Assembly (NCBI RefSeq): GCF_036345155.1 | Contig: NZ_CP107772.1 | Location: 2,046,001 to 2,110,000, forward strand | From: Streptomyces sp. NBC_00582 | GTDB lineage: Bacteria > Actinomycetota > Actinomycetes > Streptomycetales > Streptomycetaceae | Direction: 5' to 3' | DNA: 64,000 nucleotides | Shown here: positions 24,791 to 32,777 of the stretch, one piece after another | Position numbering within the stretch: position 1 is the first letter of the stretch | Layout: every line of letters starts with the position of its first letter | Translations under genes and position numbers: made by a program | Notes under the pieces: model-generated | What the model was told of the DNA's origin: nothing | Databases searched by the model: none | What the model saw: the letters and a program-made list of their open reading frames with translations, nothing else

Positions 24791-27622
24791 TCAGGGGGCC
24801 GGGACCCGGGGGGACCCGGAGCCGCCGCACCGCTCGTACAGTCCGCGGACGACGGCGAGCCAGACCCGGCCCGGGAGTTCGGGTATCCGGTCGTGCGCCA
24901 CGTCGATCAGCAGTTCCTCGACGACCAGCCGGGCCATCCGGCCCTCGTCGAAGGCGAGTCCGCCGAGAAAGCGGGCGAGCGCCTCCGCGTGGGCCTCGGC
25001 GCGGGGCGGCACGAGCCACTGGAAGAACCAGCAGACCATCCTCGCGACGCGCCGCATGTGCAGCTCGTGAAGCGCCTCGTCCCCCGGGGCGGGCGTCACC
25101 ACGAAGTCCACGGCGAGCAGGTGCCGCAGCAGGTCGTGGGCCGCGTCGTCCACGCGTACGGCCTGTGGGAGCCGCTCCAGGACCATGTTCTGCGCGCCGT
25201 ACGTCATCCGTTCCTCCAGGACGAGCAGCAGGTCCTGGTGGTGGGCGCGCTCCAGGCGTTCCTCCACCGAGCGGCGCAGATCCTGGGTGTGGGCCGTGGG
25301 GCTGGACACCCTCGTCAGGTCCTCCACCAGGCTCCGGATCTCCGCCTCCCGGGCACGCTCCCTGGGTTCCTTGGAGCTGCGCCACTTCCACTTCGGCACC
25401 GCGGAGGGTGCCACGGACGCCATGCTCAGGAACGCGGGCAGCGCGTGCGCCTCCAGCTCGGCACGGCTCGCCCGCGTCAGCCGGTCCATGGACCCGTCGG
25501 CCAGGGGCGGCACCCGAGGCGCGGAGGGGAGCGACGGGCCGGCGAACGAGGGGTCGGCCGTGACGTAGGGCGGCGGCGGTGCGGGAGGTGGCGGCGGGAA
25601 GACCGGCTGTTCCACGGGCGGAGGGTACGACCAAGTGGCTCCGGCCGGGTGAACGGCCGGAGCCCCACCCGTCGCGGCTGCCCCCCAGCCACGGGGCTCC
25701 CCGTGAACCGGCCCGCCCGGACCGGCCCCGTCACCAGCTGAGCCGAGGCGACCGGCACCGGCGAGGCCGGACCCGGTGAGGCCGGACGCCGTTTGACCGG
25801 GTCCCGGGAGACCGGACCCCGTGTGCCCAGACTCGGCGTGACCGGGCCCCGTGAGACCGGACCCGGCGTGACCGGACCCGACGTGACCGGACCCCGCGTG
25901 ACCAGACCCGGCGTGACCGGGCCCCGTGAGGCCGGCCCCGGCATGACCGGACCCGGCATGACCGGACCCCATGACACCGGACCCCGCGTGACCAGACCCG
26001 GCATGACCGGACCCCATGACACCGGACCCCGCGTGACCAGACCCGGCATGACCGGACGCCGCATGACCAGACCCGGCATGACCAGACCCGGCATGACCAG
26101 ACCCCGCATGACCAGACCCCGCATGACCGGACCCCGCGTGACCGGACCCCGCGTGACCGGACCCCGCGTGACCGGACCCCGCGTGACCGGACCCCGCGTG
26201 ACCGGACCCCGCGTGACCGGACCCCGCGTGACCGGACCCCGCGTGACCGGAGTCTCCGTGGGCGGTCGCCTCCGTGTCGGGGGCCGGGGTGGCGGGTTCG
26301 ACGTGGGTCGAGCCCGCTGGGCTGTCGGCGGGGTGGGCGTCGTGCGTCGGTGCGGGGTCCCGGCCGGTGACGGGGTGGGCGCTCGGGTGAGTTCCGGCCC
26401 GGTCGGGCTGACCCCGCTGCTGCGTCCCGTACGGCCCGCCGCCCGTGGTGGCGGGCGCGGCCCCGCTCGGGCCCGCGTCCGCTCCGCCCGTGGGCCCCGT
26501 GGCCGTCGCGCCGGAGTCGCCGTGGGGGGCGGGGTGACGGGGAGTCGGATCCGGCTCGGTGAACTGTTCGGCCCGCGCCGGCCAGAGCCGGCTCACGATC
26601 AGCGGGATCCGCTGCTCGTCGGGCGCCGTCGCCGCCTCGGGCACCTGGTCCAACGGGCGGACGTAGTCGCCCGAGGCCGGGGACCAGCGCAGATAGTGGT
26701 CCACCAGGCTGGTGGCGATCTGGGCGGCCTCGTCGGTGCCGGTGTCCAGCAGGTCGATCCTGTGCAGCCGGGTGTCCTCCTCCGGGGAGCCGCGCCAGGA
26801 CGGGACGAACACGACCCGGTGCGGGTGGTCGTCCACCGTGTCGAAGGTGGCGAACGTCCAGCTGTCCCTGCCGCCCAGCCAGGGCCCGAAGATCCGGCAC
26901 AGCCCCCACAGGGCGAGGAACGCCGGCTCCGGCAGCTCCTGCGACGGCTCCCCCGGATCCGGCGGAGCCACCGCGCACGCCTCCGCGAACGCGCGGTCGA
27001 GATCCCCGGCGGGGGCCGACACCCTCGCCTGCGGGGTGCGCAGGAACTGCGCCACGAGACAGCGCAGCGGCAGTTCGACCAGCCGTACGTTGTCCTCCAG
27101 CCGCTCCCTCATCCGTCCGGCCAGTTCCCGCAGCCGTTCCCGGGACATCGGCTCGATCGCGCCGACGACCCGTTCGGCCCAGCCGTCCTCGGCCCAGGGG
27201 ACGGTCCCGAGGCTCAGGCAGTACAGCGGGCGCAGCAGCTGCGGCGGACCGAGCAGCGCGTGGCACACGGTGCTGTCGCGCCCCTGGTCGTCGTGGCCGG
27301 GAGTGCGGCGCAGCAGCAGCACGCGCTCGCCGTGCCGGTGCCGCACGATGCTGGTGCGGCGCTCGCTCCCGCGGACCCTGAGCACCGGGCCCAGTTCCTC
27401 GGCCAGCACGCGTGCCTCGCGCTCCGAGCAGGAATGGGCGACCGCCGCGATCCCGGCCCCGCGGGCCCCGCGGTTGCCGGCCCACCGGAACACCACCTGG
27501 TCGACCCGGTCGGCCGCACGGTCGGTCGCCCGGTCGGGGAAGGCCGGCCGGGCGGGGTCGCGCGGCGCGGCGGGCGTGACCGCGCCCGGACGCGGCCCCA
27601 TGGCGTGGGGACGTGGTTCCAT
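24791..27622 (-). CDS. GTPase-associated protein 1 (GAP1)-like protein with SGHAG repeats
   Basis: A 943-residue protein. The N-terminal part (about residues 40-350) resembles the GAP1 N-terminal domain found beside TRAFAC GTPases: VVFRWAGNRGARGAGIAAVAHS, VLLLRRTPGHDDQGRDSTVCHALLG. A Pro/Gly/Thr linker then becomes a degenerate 15-bp tandem repeat encoding Ser-Gly-His-Ala-Gly units (residues about 457-609, about 30 units, His replaced by Val-Met or Leu-Thr in some). A Pro-rich segment leads to a helical C-terminal domain (residues 715-935). The ATG has GTGAGG upstream. It is the last gene of the coupled block and starts 7 bases after the GTPase stop. GAP1 proteins are thought to regulate or scaffold their partner GTPase. 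Confidence 0.75.
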   Translation of the reverse strand: MEPRPHAMGPRPGAVTPAAPRDPARPAFPDRATDRAADRVDQVVFRWAGNRGARGAGIAAVAHSCSEREARVLAEELGPVLRVRGSERRTSIVRHRHGERVLLLRRTPGHDDQGRDSTVCHALLGPPQLLRPLYCLSLGTVPWAEDGWAERVVGAIEPMSRERLRELAGRMRERLEDNVRLVELPLRCLVAQFLRTPQARVSAPAGDLDRAFAEACAVAPPDPGEPSQELPEPAFLALWGLCRIFGPWLGGRDSWTFATFDTVDDHPHRVVFVPSWRGSPEEDTRLHRIDLLDTGTDEAAQIATSLVDHYLRWSPASGDYVRPLDQVPEAATAPDEQRIPLIVSRLWPARAEQFTEPDPTPRHPAPHGDSGATATGPTGGADAGPSGAAPATTGGGPYGTQQRGQPDRAGTHPSAHPVTGRDPAPTHDAHPADSPAGSTHVEPATPAPDTEATAHGDSGHAGSGHAGSGHAGSGHAGSGHAGSGHAGSGHAGSGHAGSGHAGSGHAGSGHAGSGHAGSGHAASGHAGSGHAGSGVMGSGHAGSGHAGSGVMGSGHAGSGHAGAGLTGPGHAGSGHAGSGHVGSGHAGSGLTGPGHAESGHTGSGLPGPGQTASGLTGSGLAGAGRLGSAGDGAGPGGPVHGEPRGWGAAATGGAPAVHPAGATWSYPPPVEQPVFPPPPPAPPPPYVTADPSFAGPSLPSAPRVPPLADGSMDRLTRASRAELEAHALPAFLSMASVAPSAVPKWKWRSSKEPRERAREAEIRSLVEDLTRVSSPTAHTQDLRRSVEERLERAHHQDLLLVLEERMTYGAQNMVLERLPQAVRVDDAAHDLLRHLLAVDFVVTPAPGDEALHELHMRRVARMVCWFFQWLVPPRAEAHAEALARFLGGLAFDEGRMARLVVEELLIDVAHDRIPELPGRVWLAVVRGLYERCGGSGSPRVPAP
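25797..26253. repeat. 15-bp tandem repeat inside the GAP1-like gene
   Basis: About 30 copies of CCGGACCCCGCGTGA (plus-strand view). The last ten or so before 26253 are near identical and the remainder degenerate. The unit keeps frame, so copy number can change without breaking the protein. On the minus strand it encodes the Ser-Gly-His-Ala-Gly pentapeptide. Confidence 0.9.
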
Positions 27623-27629
27623 GACCGCC

Positions 27630-28724
27630 TCACATCCCCACCGTGGCCGGGCCGTCCCCGGCCTCGTCGCCGAGCAGCCCGCACATGGCGAGGACCGAGA
27701 CCAGGGGTTCCAGCACCCGCCGGGGCCGGGTGCCGTGCACGAAGGTGCCCCGGTGGTCGTGGCTGCCCGTGGCGGAGGCGAAGTGCAGGGTGCAGCGCAG
27801 CACGCTGTCGAAGGGCCTGACCCAGGCGGGGCCGGAATGGGCGCGCAGATAGGCGTAGGCGTCGCGGCTCTCCTCCCGGAAGCGGGCGGCGGACATCCGG
27901 CCGGGCGGCGGCTCGCCGAGCCAGCGGTCCACGGGCGGTTCGAAACGCATCAGATCGCTCTTGTTGATCACCATGGCCGCGGCCACGCCCAGGTAGGGGC
28001 CGGTGCGCGGCAGCCGGTCGAGCACCGTCTGGAAGGCCGGGTCGCCGCCCCGGGTGAAGCCGAGCTGGCCGCGCAGGGGGTCCAGATGGGACATGGGCAG
28101 GGCCCTCAGGGGGTCGACCACGAAGATCAGCGCGTCGACTCCCACCATGAACCGCAGCACCCCGTCGGTACGGCGCAGGTCCTCACCGCTGAGGTCGAAG
28201 AAGGCGACCGGCCGGGTGACCCCGTCGGGACCGGTGAGCAGCAGCGCCTCGACGAACGCGGCGAACGACCGGGACGGGGTGTGCTCCAGCATGGTGCCGG
28301 AGCGGAGCACGTCGACCCGCTCGTCCATGAACGTCTTGTGGTCCTGCGGATTGACGGACTGCCAGGTCACTCCGTAGGGGTCCAGCCCGCCGTCGGTGAT
28401 CTCGGCGATCATCTGGGTGAGCAGATGCGTCTTGCCCGTCGCAGAGTCACCGACCATGGCGACGGTCAGCGGGCTGCCGTGGGTGAGGTAGGGCACCGGG
28501 ATGAAGTGGGCCTGGACGTCGTCGGCGTCGGCGCAGCGCTGGTAGGCGGAGCGCAGGGTGTCGGCCAGCCGCAGCGGGCTCGACCGGTGGCCGAGCTGCA
28601 GCGGTTCGTACTGCTGTTTGTCGTTGCGGACGAAGAGCTGGCGCTCGTCGTAGGAGACGACCTCCAGGCAGTACGGGCAGAGGATCTCCTGGGCGGTGGC
28701 GTCGCCCGGTACGGGTGCGCTCAT
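27630..28724 (-). CDS. Double-GTPase-like TRAFAC P-loop GTPase with CPYC motif
   Basis: A 364-residue protein. It begins with a CPYC knuckle (residues 16-19), then a P-loop GDSATGKT (92-99), switch/Walker B FFDLSGED (175-182) and the base-recognition motif NKSD (254-257), placing it among GTPases of the TRAFAC class. Proteins of this layout occur next to GAP1 proteins in Streptomyces and are called Double-GTPase-like. Start ATG 28722-28724 overlaps the pseudokinase stop (TCAT on the plus strand) and is preceded by GGGAGG. With the following GAP1-like gene it forms the distal end of the cluster, which suggests that the two proteins act as a pair. Confidence 0.82.
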   Translation of the reverse strand: MSAPVPGDATAQEILCPYCLEVVSYDERQLFVRNDKQQYEPLQLGHRSSPLRLADTLRSAYQRCADADDVQAHFIPVPYLTHGSPLTVAMVGDSATGKTHLLTQMIAEITDGGLDPYGVTWQSVNPQDHKTFMDERVDVLRSGTMLEHTPSRSFAAFVEALLLTGPDGVTRPVAFFDLSGEDLRRTDGVLRFMVGVDALIFVVDPLRALPMSHLDPLRGQLGFTRGGDPAFQTVLDRLPRTGPYLGVAAAMVINKSDLMRFEPPVDRWLGEPPPGRMSAARFREESRDAYAYLRAHSGPAWVRPFDSVLRCTLHFASATGSHDHRGTFVHGTRPRRVLEPLVSVLAMCGLLGDEAGDGPATVGM

Positions 28725-30031
28725 CGGTGGTTGCCTCCCGTGGACCGGCCCCGGTCGGGCCCGGTGGTTCCGGATGTGCGGCCGCCGCTGATCCAGGTGC
28801 GCAGCCGGCTGCGGTCGGGCCGGGGCTCGTACTCGTAGCCGGTGAAGTCCCCGGGCGCAGCGGTGGGATGGGGGGGTGGGGCGGTGGGATACGGGGCTGG
28901 GGCCTGCCCTCCGCCGTAGTCGTGGCCGTGGCCGGTGGCGGGTCCGTCGTCCTCGGGCGGCGGGGCCACGGCACGGGCGTGCGGACGAAGCGCGAGGGCC
29001 GCGTGCTTGCGCCGTCGTGTCTCGTCGAACTCCCGGCGGTACTGCTCCAGCGGGTCCGGCAGCAGCACCCCGGCGACCTCGGCCGCCATCTCGGGCACGA
29101 GGGTGCGCAGGAGGGCGTCCGGCGTGGGCCGGTCCTCGGCGCGCCGGGCGTAGACGGGGCTGAGGGTCCCGGCCAGCGAGCGGTGCGCGGCGAGGTCGGC
29201 CGGCGGGCCGTCGGGGCTGCCCGGGCGGCCGGTGACGAGCTGGTGCATCACCTGGGCGACGCTCCACAGGGCGTCCCGGGGCTCGGTCGCCCCGACGCCG
29301 GCCCGCTGCTCGGGCGAGGCGAAGGGCGGGACGCCGTACGGGACGCGGGGCCGTCCGGTCCGGACGACGGAGCCGAGGTCCCACACCTGGACCGCGTGAT
29401 CGTCCCAGCGCACGGCGCCGGGCACGATGCCGCGGTGCACCAGGCCGATCAGGTCCATCAGCCGTACGGCCAGCACCAGGTCGCGTTCGACGACGCGCTG
29501 GCCGGCGAGCGAGACGCCCTCGGTCAGCCCGGCCAGCGGACGGCCCCGGGGGACGGCGTAGAGCACGAACGGGGAGGGGGTGTTCATGTCGTGGCCGACG
29601 GGGGTGGGGAACAGCCCTGCGAAGCGGGTGCCGCCGAAGGCGCGGTGCAGGGCGAGCGCGGCGGTGATCTCCGCCTCCAGCAGGGTGTACGCCGCGCGGT
29701 CGCCGGCGGCCTCCTCCGGCAGACGTACCTGGACGCCCTTCCATCCGTCCTTGAAGCGCACGGGCCGGGCCACGGCCGGCGGCCGGACCACACGGGGGCG
29801 GTCCGGTCCGAAGCGCGCCAGGACCCGGTGCAGTTCGCCCTGCGGGGAGACGAAGCTCAGTTCCTGTTCCGTGTCCTGCCGTCCCGGTGCCGCGTCGGCC
29901 GTGCGGCCCGGCCCGGCGTCCCGCTCGTCCCGCACGCCGTTCTCGCCCGGCGACGCGGGCGCCGCACGCTGAGCGGGGGGCGGGGCGATCCGCTCCTGCC
30001 GGTGCGCTGCGTGCCGTTGGTCGTTCACCAT
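28721..30031 (-). CDS. Serine/threonine pseudokinase-like protein
   Basis: A 436-residue protein. The middle section has the layout of a protein kinase: VRFKDGWKGVQVRLP near residue 91, an HRD-like HRG at 199-201, DLG at 218-220 and SPE at 239-241 with surrounding SVAQVMHQLVTG helices. The catalytic Asp is replaced by Gly201, and the usual Lys and Asn of the catalytic loop are also missing (sequence HRGIVPGAV), so it is predicted inactive as a kinase. The C-terminus is a disordered Pro/Gly tail ending in basic residues. It overlaps the GTPase gene by four bases; GGGGAAG precedes the ATG. A scaffold or allosteric role is likely. Confidence 0.75.
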   Translation of the reverse strand: MVNDQRHAAHRQERIAPPPAQRAAPASPGENGVRDERDAGPGRTADAAPGRQDTEQELSFVSPQGELHRVLARFGPDRPRVVRPPAVARPVRFKDGWKGVQVRLPEEAAGDRAAYTLLEAEITAALALHRAFGGTRFAGLFPTPVGHDMNTPSPFVLYAVPRGRPLAGLTEGVSLAGQRVVERDLVLAVRLMDLIGLVHRGIVPGAVRWDDHAVQVWDLGSVVRTGRPRVPYGVPPFASPEQRAGVGATEPRDALWSVAQVMHQLVTGRPGSPDGPPADLAAHRSLAGTLSPVYARRAEDRPTPDALLRTLVPEMAAEVAGVLLPDPLEQYRREFDETRRRKHAALALRPHARAVAPPPEDDGPATGHGHDYGGGQAPAPYPTAPPPHPTAAPGDFTGYEYEPRPDRSRLRTWISGGRTSGTTGPDRGRSTGGNHR

Positions 30032-30086
30032 GTGACTTCCCCACTGCGTTGGTTCGGGCGCCCCGAGGGCGCGGTCGCGGCGCGGC

Positions 30087-32777
30087 TCACCGCTGCGCCC
30101 ATTCCTGGCCGGTGTCCGGGGCGGTTCCGCCCTCGGGACCGGGGTACGCCGCCCCGTCGCCGTCGGCCCAGGTCCGCACCCGGACGCTCTCGACGACGCC
30201 GGTGCGCAGCGGGATGAGCCGCATCCGGCCCGCGAAGCGTCCGGACGCCGTCCACACCACGCGGTCGACCGTGCCGTCGGCCGTCCGGCCGCCCTCGTGG
30301 TCGGGCCCCGGCCGGGTCTCGACGACGGAACGCACCGCCTGCGGCGCGAAGGTGATGGACCGGGCCTCCTCCGGGTCCCGGCTCAGCAGCGACAACTGGG
30401 CCGGGGGGCAGAGCAGCAGGGGCCCGGCCTGCTGGTCGCGGGACCCGAGTGCCTCACGGACCCGCTGGGAGCCGATGCCCAGCAGCGCCATCGGGTCGCC
30501 GCGCAGCCGGTCCCGCCGGGCGAACGGCGGCGCCGGAACCACCCCGCTGTGCCGCAGGTGCAGCCGCGCGGACACGATCGCCTGCCGTACGGCGGCCTCC
30601 AGCGTGCTCGGGGTCCCCATCGCCCCGACGAACGCGCGGGCCGCCGCGGCGGCGTCCGGGCCCGCGGTGCCCGCGTGGCGGCGCAGGGCGTCCACGGTGG
30701 CGTCCGCCAGGTCGGCGACGAGCGTGGGCACGAGGTCCGGACCGCCGTCACCCGCGCCCCGGTCCAGCCACGGCGGGTCGGCCCGGTGGCCGGTGCCGGG
30801 GTGTGCGCCGGGAGGGCCGGAGGGGAACACCCCCGCGCCGGGCGCCTTCTCGTACGGTCCGGGTCCGACGGGGGAACCCGGGCCGGCGTCCTCGGCGGAG
30901 AGCGGGCCGGGACCCGGCCCGGCCGGTGCGCCGTCGTGGCCGTCCTCGGGCCAGTCACCGTCCTCCCACGAGGTGTCGTCCCAGGGGGCGTCGCCCCAGT
31001 CGGGATCCGTCCAGCCGTCCTGCCCGGCCGGACGGCCGGCGGTTCCGTCGGGCGCGCCCTCGGGGGCCCGCCCCGTCTCGGCCTCGGCCGCCGCCCCGCG
31101 CAGGACGGCCGCCAGGGTCCTGGCGCCGTCGGCGCAGCGGGTGCGGTCGTCCGCCGCCCACCACTGCCGGCGGAGCGCGTCGGCCAGCACCGTCTCCAGA
31201 CCGGTCAGACGGGTGTGCAGATCCGTCGCCCCGGTCTCCTCCCACCACCGGGCGATCGCCCGCCGCCACCACACGGCGACGCACACGCCCGCGCCGATGA
31301 GTCCGAGCAGGACCCCGGCGAGCGCCGCGGGGTGCGGCACGCCGACGGTCCGGCCCAGGGCGAACCCGGCCACCGCCCCGAGCAGCAGGGCCACGGACCG
31401 GGCGAGGTCGGCCCGGTGGGTACGGCCGCCCGCCGAACGGCCGGGGTGGGCCGCCGTCGCGCACAGCCCGCCGAGGAGGAACACGGCCGCCGGCAGCAGG
31501 ACGAGCAGGGTGCCCGGCCAGGGCCACAGCGCGGACACCGCCGCGATCAGGGCGGTGAGGGCCAGGTACCCGGCGCGGGCCCGGGCGAAGTAGAGGGGCC
31601 GCCCGGCGGACACCCGTCGCAGGGCCTCCTCGGGGCAGGCGCGTTCCAGGTCGTGCAGGCGGGCGGCGGCGGGCACCGGTGCGACCCGCTCCGCGAGCGC
31701 GGACAGCCGTGCCGCGACGGCCCGCAGCGGCTGCCCCGAGGTGAGCAGCCGGGTCGCGAACCCCTGGAGCCCCCCGCCGGGGTCGCCGGCGCGGGACGGG
31801 CCGTCCGGCGGGGGCAGTTCGATGCCCGCGTCGGCGAGCCGGCCGAACGCCTCGCCGGAGGGGATGCCGGGCGAGCCGGTGTCGCGCAGCACTCCGGCGA
31901 GACTCTCGCGGTGGCGGCGCAGCGCGTCGACGGCCCGTTCGACGGCCCGGGGCACCTCCGCGGCCGTCCTGCGCCCCGTCAGCAGCGCGGTGGCGGAGGC
32001 GAGGTCGGCGCGGGCCTCGTCGAGGGCGCTCAGGGCCTGGACGCACGACCGGTGGGCGGCCTCGGCGGGCCCGCCGGCGCGCAGCAGCGAGGCCGTGAAC
32101 CGTTCGGGGCCCGGCCCGAGCAGTCCGGCGAGGGCCGGCGGCAGGTCCTGGGCGGCGGGCTGGGCGGCGCCCGGTGCGTCGTCGCCGGCGAACCGCGTGA
32201 GGGCGGTCCGCCAGGCGCGTTCCCGTACGGCGGCCGACAGATCGTGCTCGAGGACCCGCAGGGACAGGGCGGCCACGGAGACCTGGGTGCCGCGCAGCTC
32301 GGCCAGCACCTCGTCGAAGACCTCCGGGATGCACAGCACGTCGGTGAGGGCGAGGAGGGCGGCCTCCCTCTCTCCGTCCGGGTCGTCGGTGCGGGGGTCG
32401 TGGCCCGCGCGGGGGTCCGCGGCCCAGAGCACCCCGGTGCCCGCGGACCGCAGGACCGATGCCAGGCGCAGTCGGCGGCCGGCCCCGTCGGTGACCGGCA
32501 CGGCCGCGTCCCGGGAGTCGGGCAGACCGCCGACCACGAGGCAGAGCAGCCCCACGGAGCCGAGCGTCGGTGAGGCGGTGACCAGCTCGTACGCCTCGGC
32601 GTGAGCGGTCAGTCCGTCCGGGGTGTCGATCACCAGGAACCGCAGGTCCTCGCTGCCGGTGCGGCCGCCGCCGGGCAGGCGTTCGGCCACCGTGCGGCGC
32701 AGCGCGGCGCCTTCGTCGGGGACGTCCCTGCCCTCGCGGAAGTCGAGCACCACCACGGGGGCTCCCGTCGTGCTCAC
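30087..32777 (-). CDS. Large protein with central four-helix membrane domain, unknown function
   Basis: An 896-residue protein. The N-terminal 130 residues resemble a Rossmann-like alpha/beta domain (APVVVLDFREG, LRFLVIDTPDG, LGSVGLLCLVVGG). Helical segments follow, then four membrane helices at about residues 404-503, and a long acidic, Trp/Asp-rich linker (DWGDAPWDDTSWEDGDWPED, near 575-595). A C-terminal domain with LLGIGSQRVREALGSRD and many Arg/Glu residues ends the protein. No family was recognised. Start GTG 32775-32777 overlaps the tubulin-like stop (GTGA) with GGGAGGA upstream. It could anchor the complex to the membrane. Confidence 0.7.
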   Translation of the reverse strand: MSTTGAPVVVLDFREGRDVPDEGAALRRTVAERLPGGGRTGSEDLRFLVIDTPDGLTAHAEAYELVTASPTLGSVGLLCLVVGGLPDSRDAAVPVTDGAGRRLRLASVLRSAGTGVLWAADPRAGHDPRTDDPDGEREAALLALTDVLCIPEVFDEVLAELRGTQVSVAALSLRVLEHDLSAAVRERAWRTALTRFAGDDAPGAAQPAAQDLPPALAGLLGPGPERFTASLLRAGGPAEAAHRSCVQALSALDEARADLASATALLTGRRTAAEVPRAVERAVDALRRHRESLAGVLRDTGSPGIPSGEAFGRLADAGIELPPPDGPSRAGDPGGGLQGFATRLLTSGQPLRAVAARLSALAERVAPVPAAARLHDLERACPEEALRRVSAGRPLYFARARAGYLALTALIAAVSALWPWPGTLLVLLPAAVFLLGGLCATAAHPGRSAGGRTHRADLARSVALLLGAVAGFALGRTVGVPHPAALAGVLLGLIGAGVCVAVWWRRAIARWWEETGATDLHTRLTGLETVLADALRRQWWAADDRTRCADGARTLAAVLRGAAAEAETGRAPEGAPDGTAGRPAGQDGWTDPDWGDAPWDDTSWEDGDWPEDGHDGAPAGPGPGPLSAEDAGPGSPVGPGPYEKAPGAGVFPSGPPGAHPGTGHRADPPWLDRGAGDGGPDLVPTLVADLADATVDALRRHAGTAGPDAAAAARAFVGAMGTPSTLEAAVRQAIVSARLHLRHSGVVPAPPFARRDRLRGDPMALLGIGSQRVREALGSRDQQAGPLLLCPPAQLSLLSRDPEEARSITFAPQAVRSVVETRPGPDHEGGRTADGTVDRVVWTASGRFAGRMRLIPLRTGVVESVRVRTWADGDGAAYPGPEGGTAPDTGQEWAQR

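Noticed and set aside
25793..27820. Plus-strand frame of Thr-Gly-Pro-Arg-Val repeats
   Set aside because: It is the reverse view of the SGHAG array; the minus strand has the coherent flanking domains, ribosome site and coupling.
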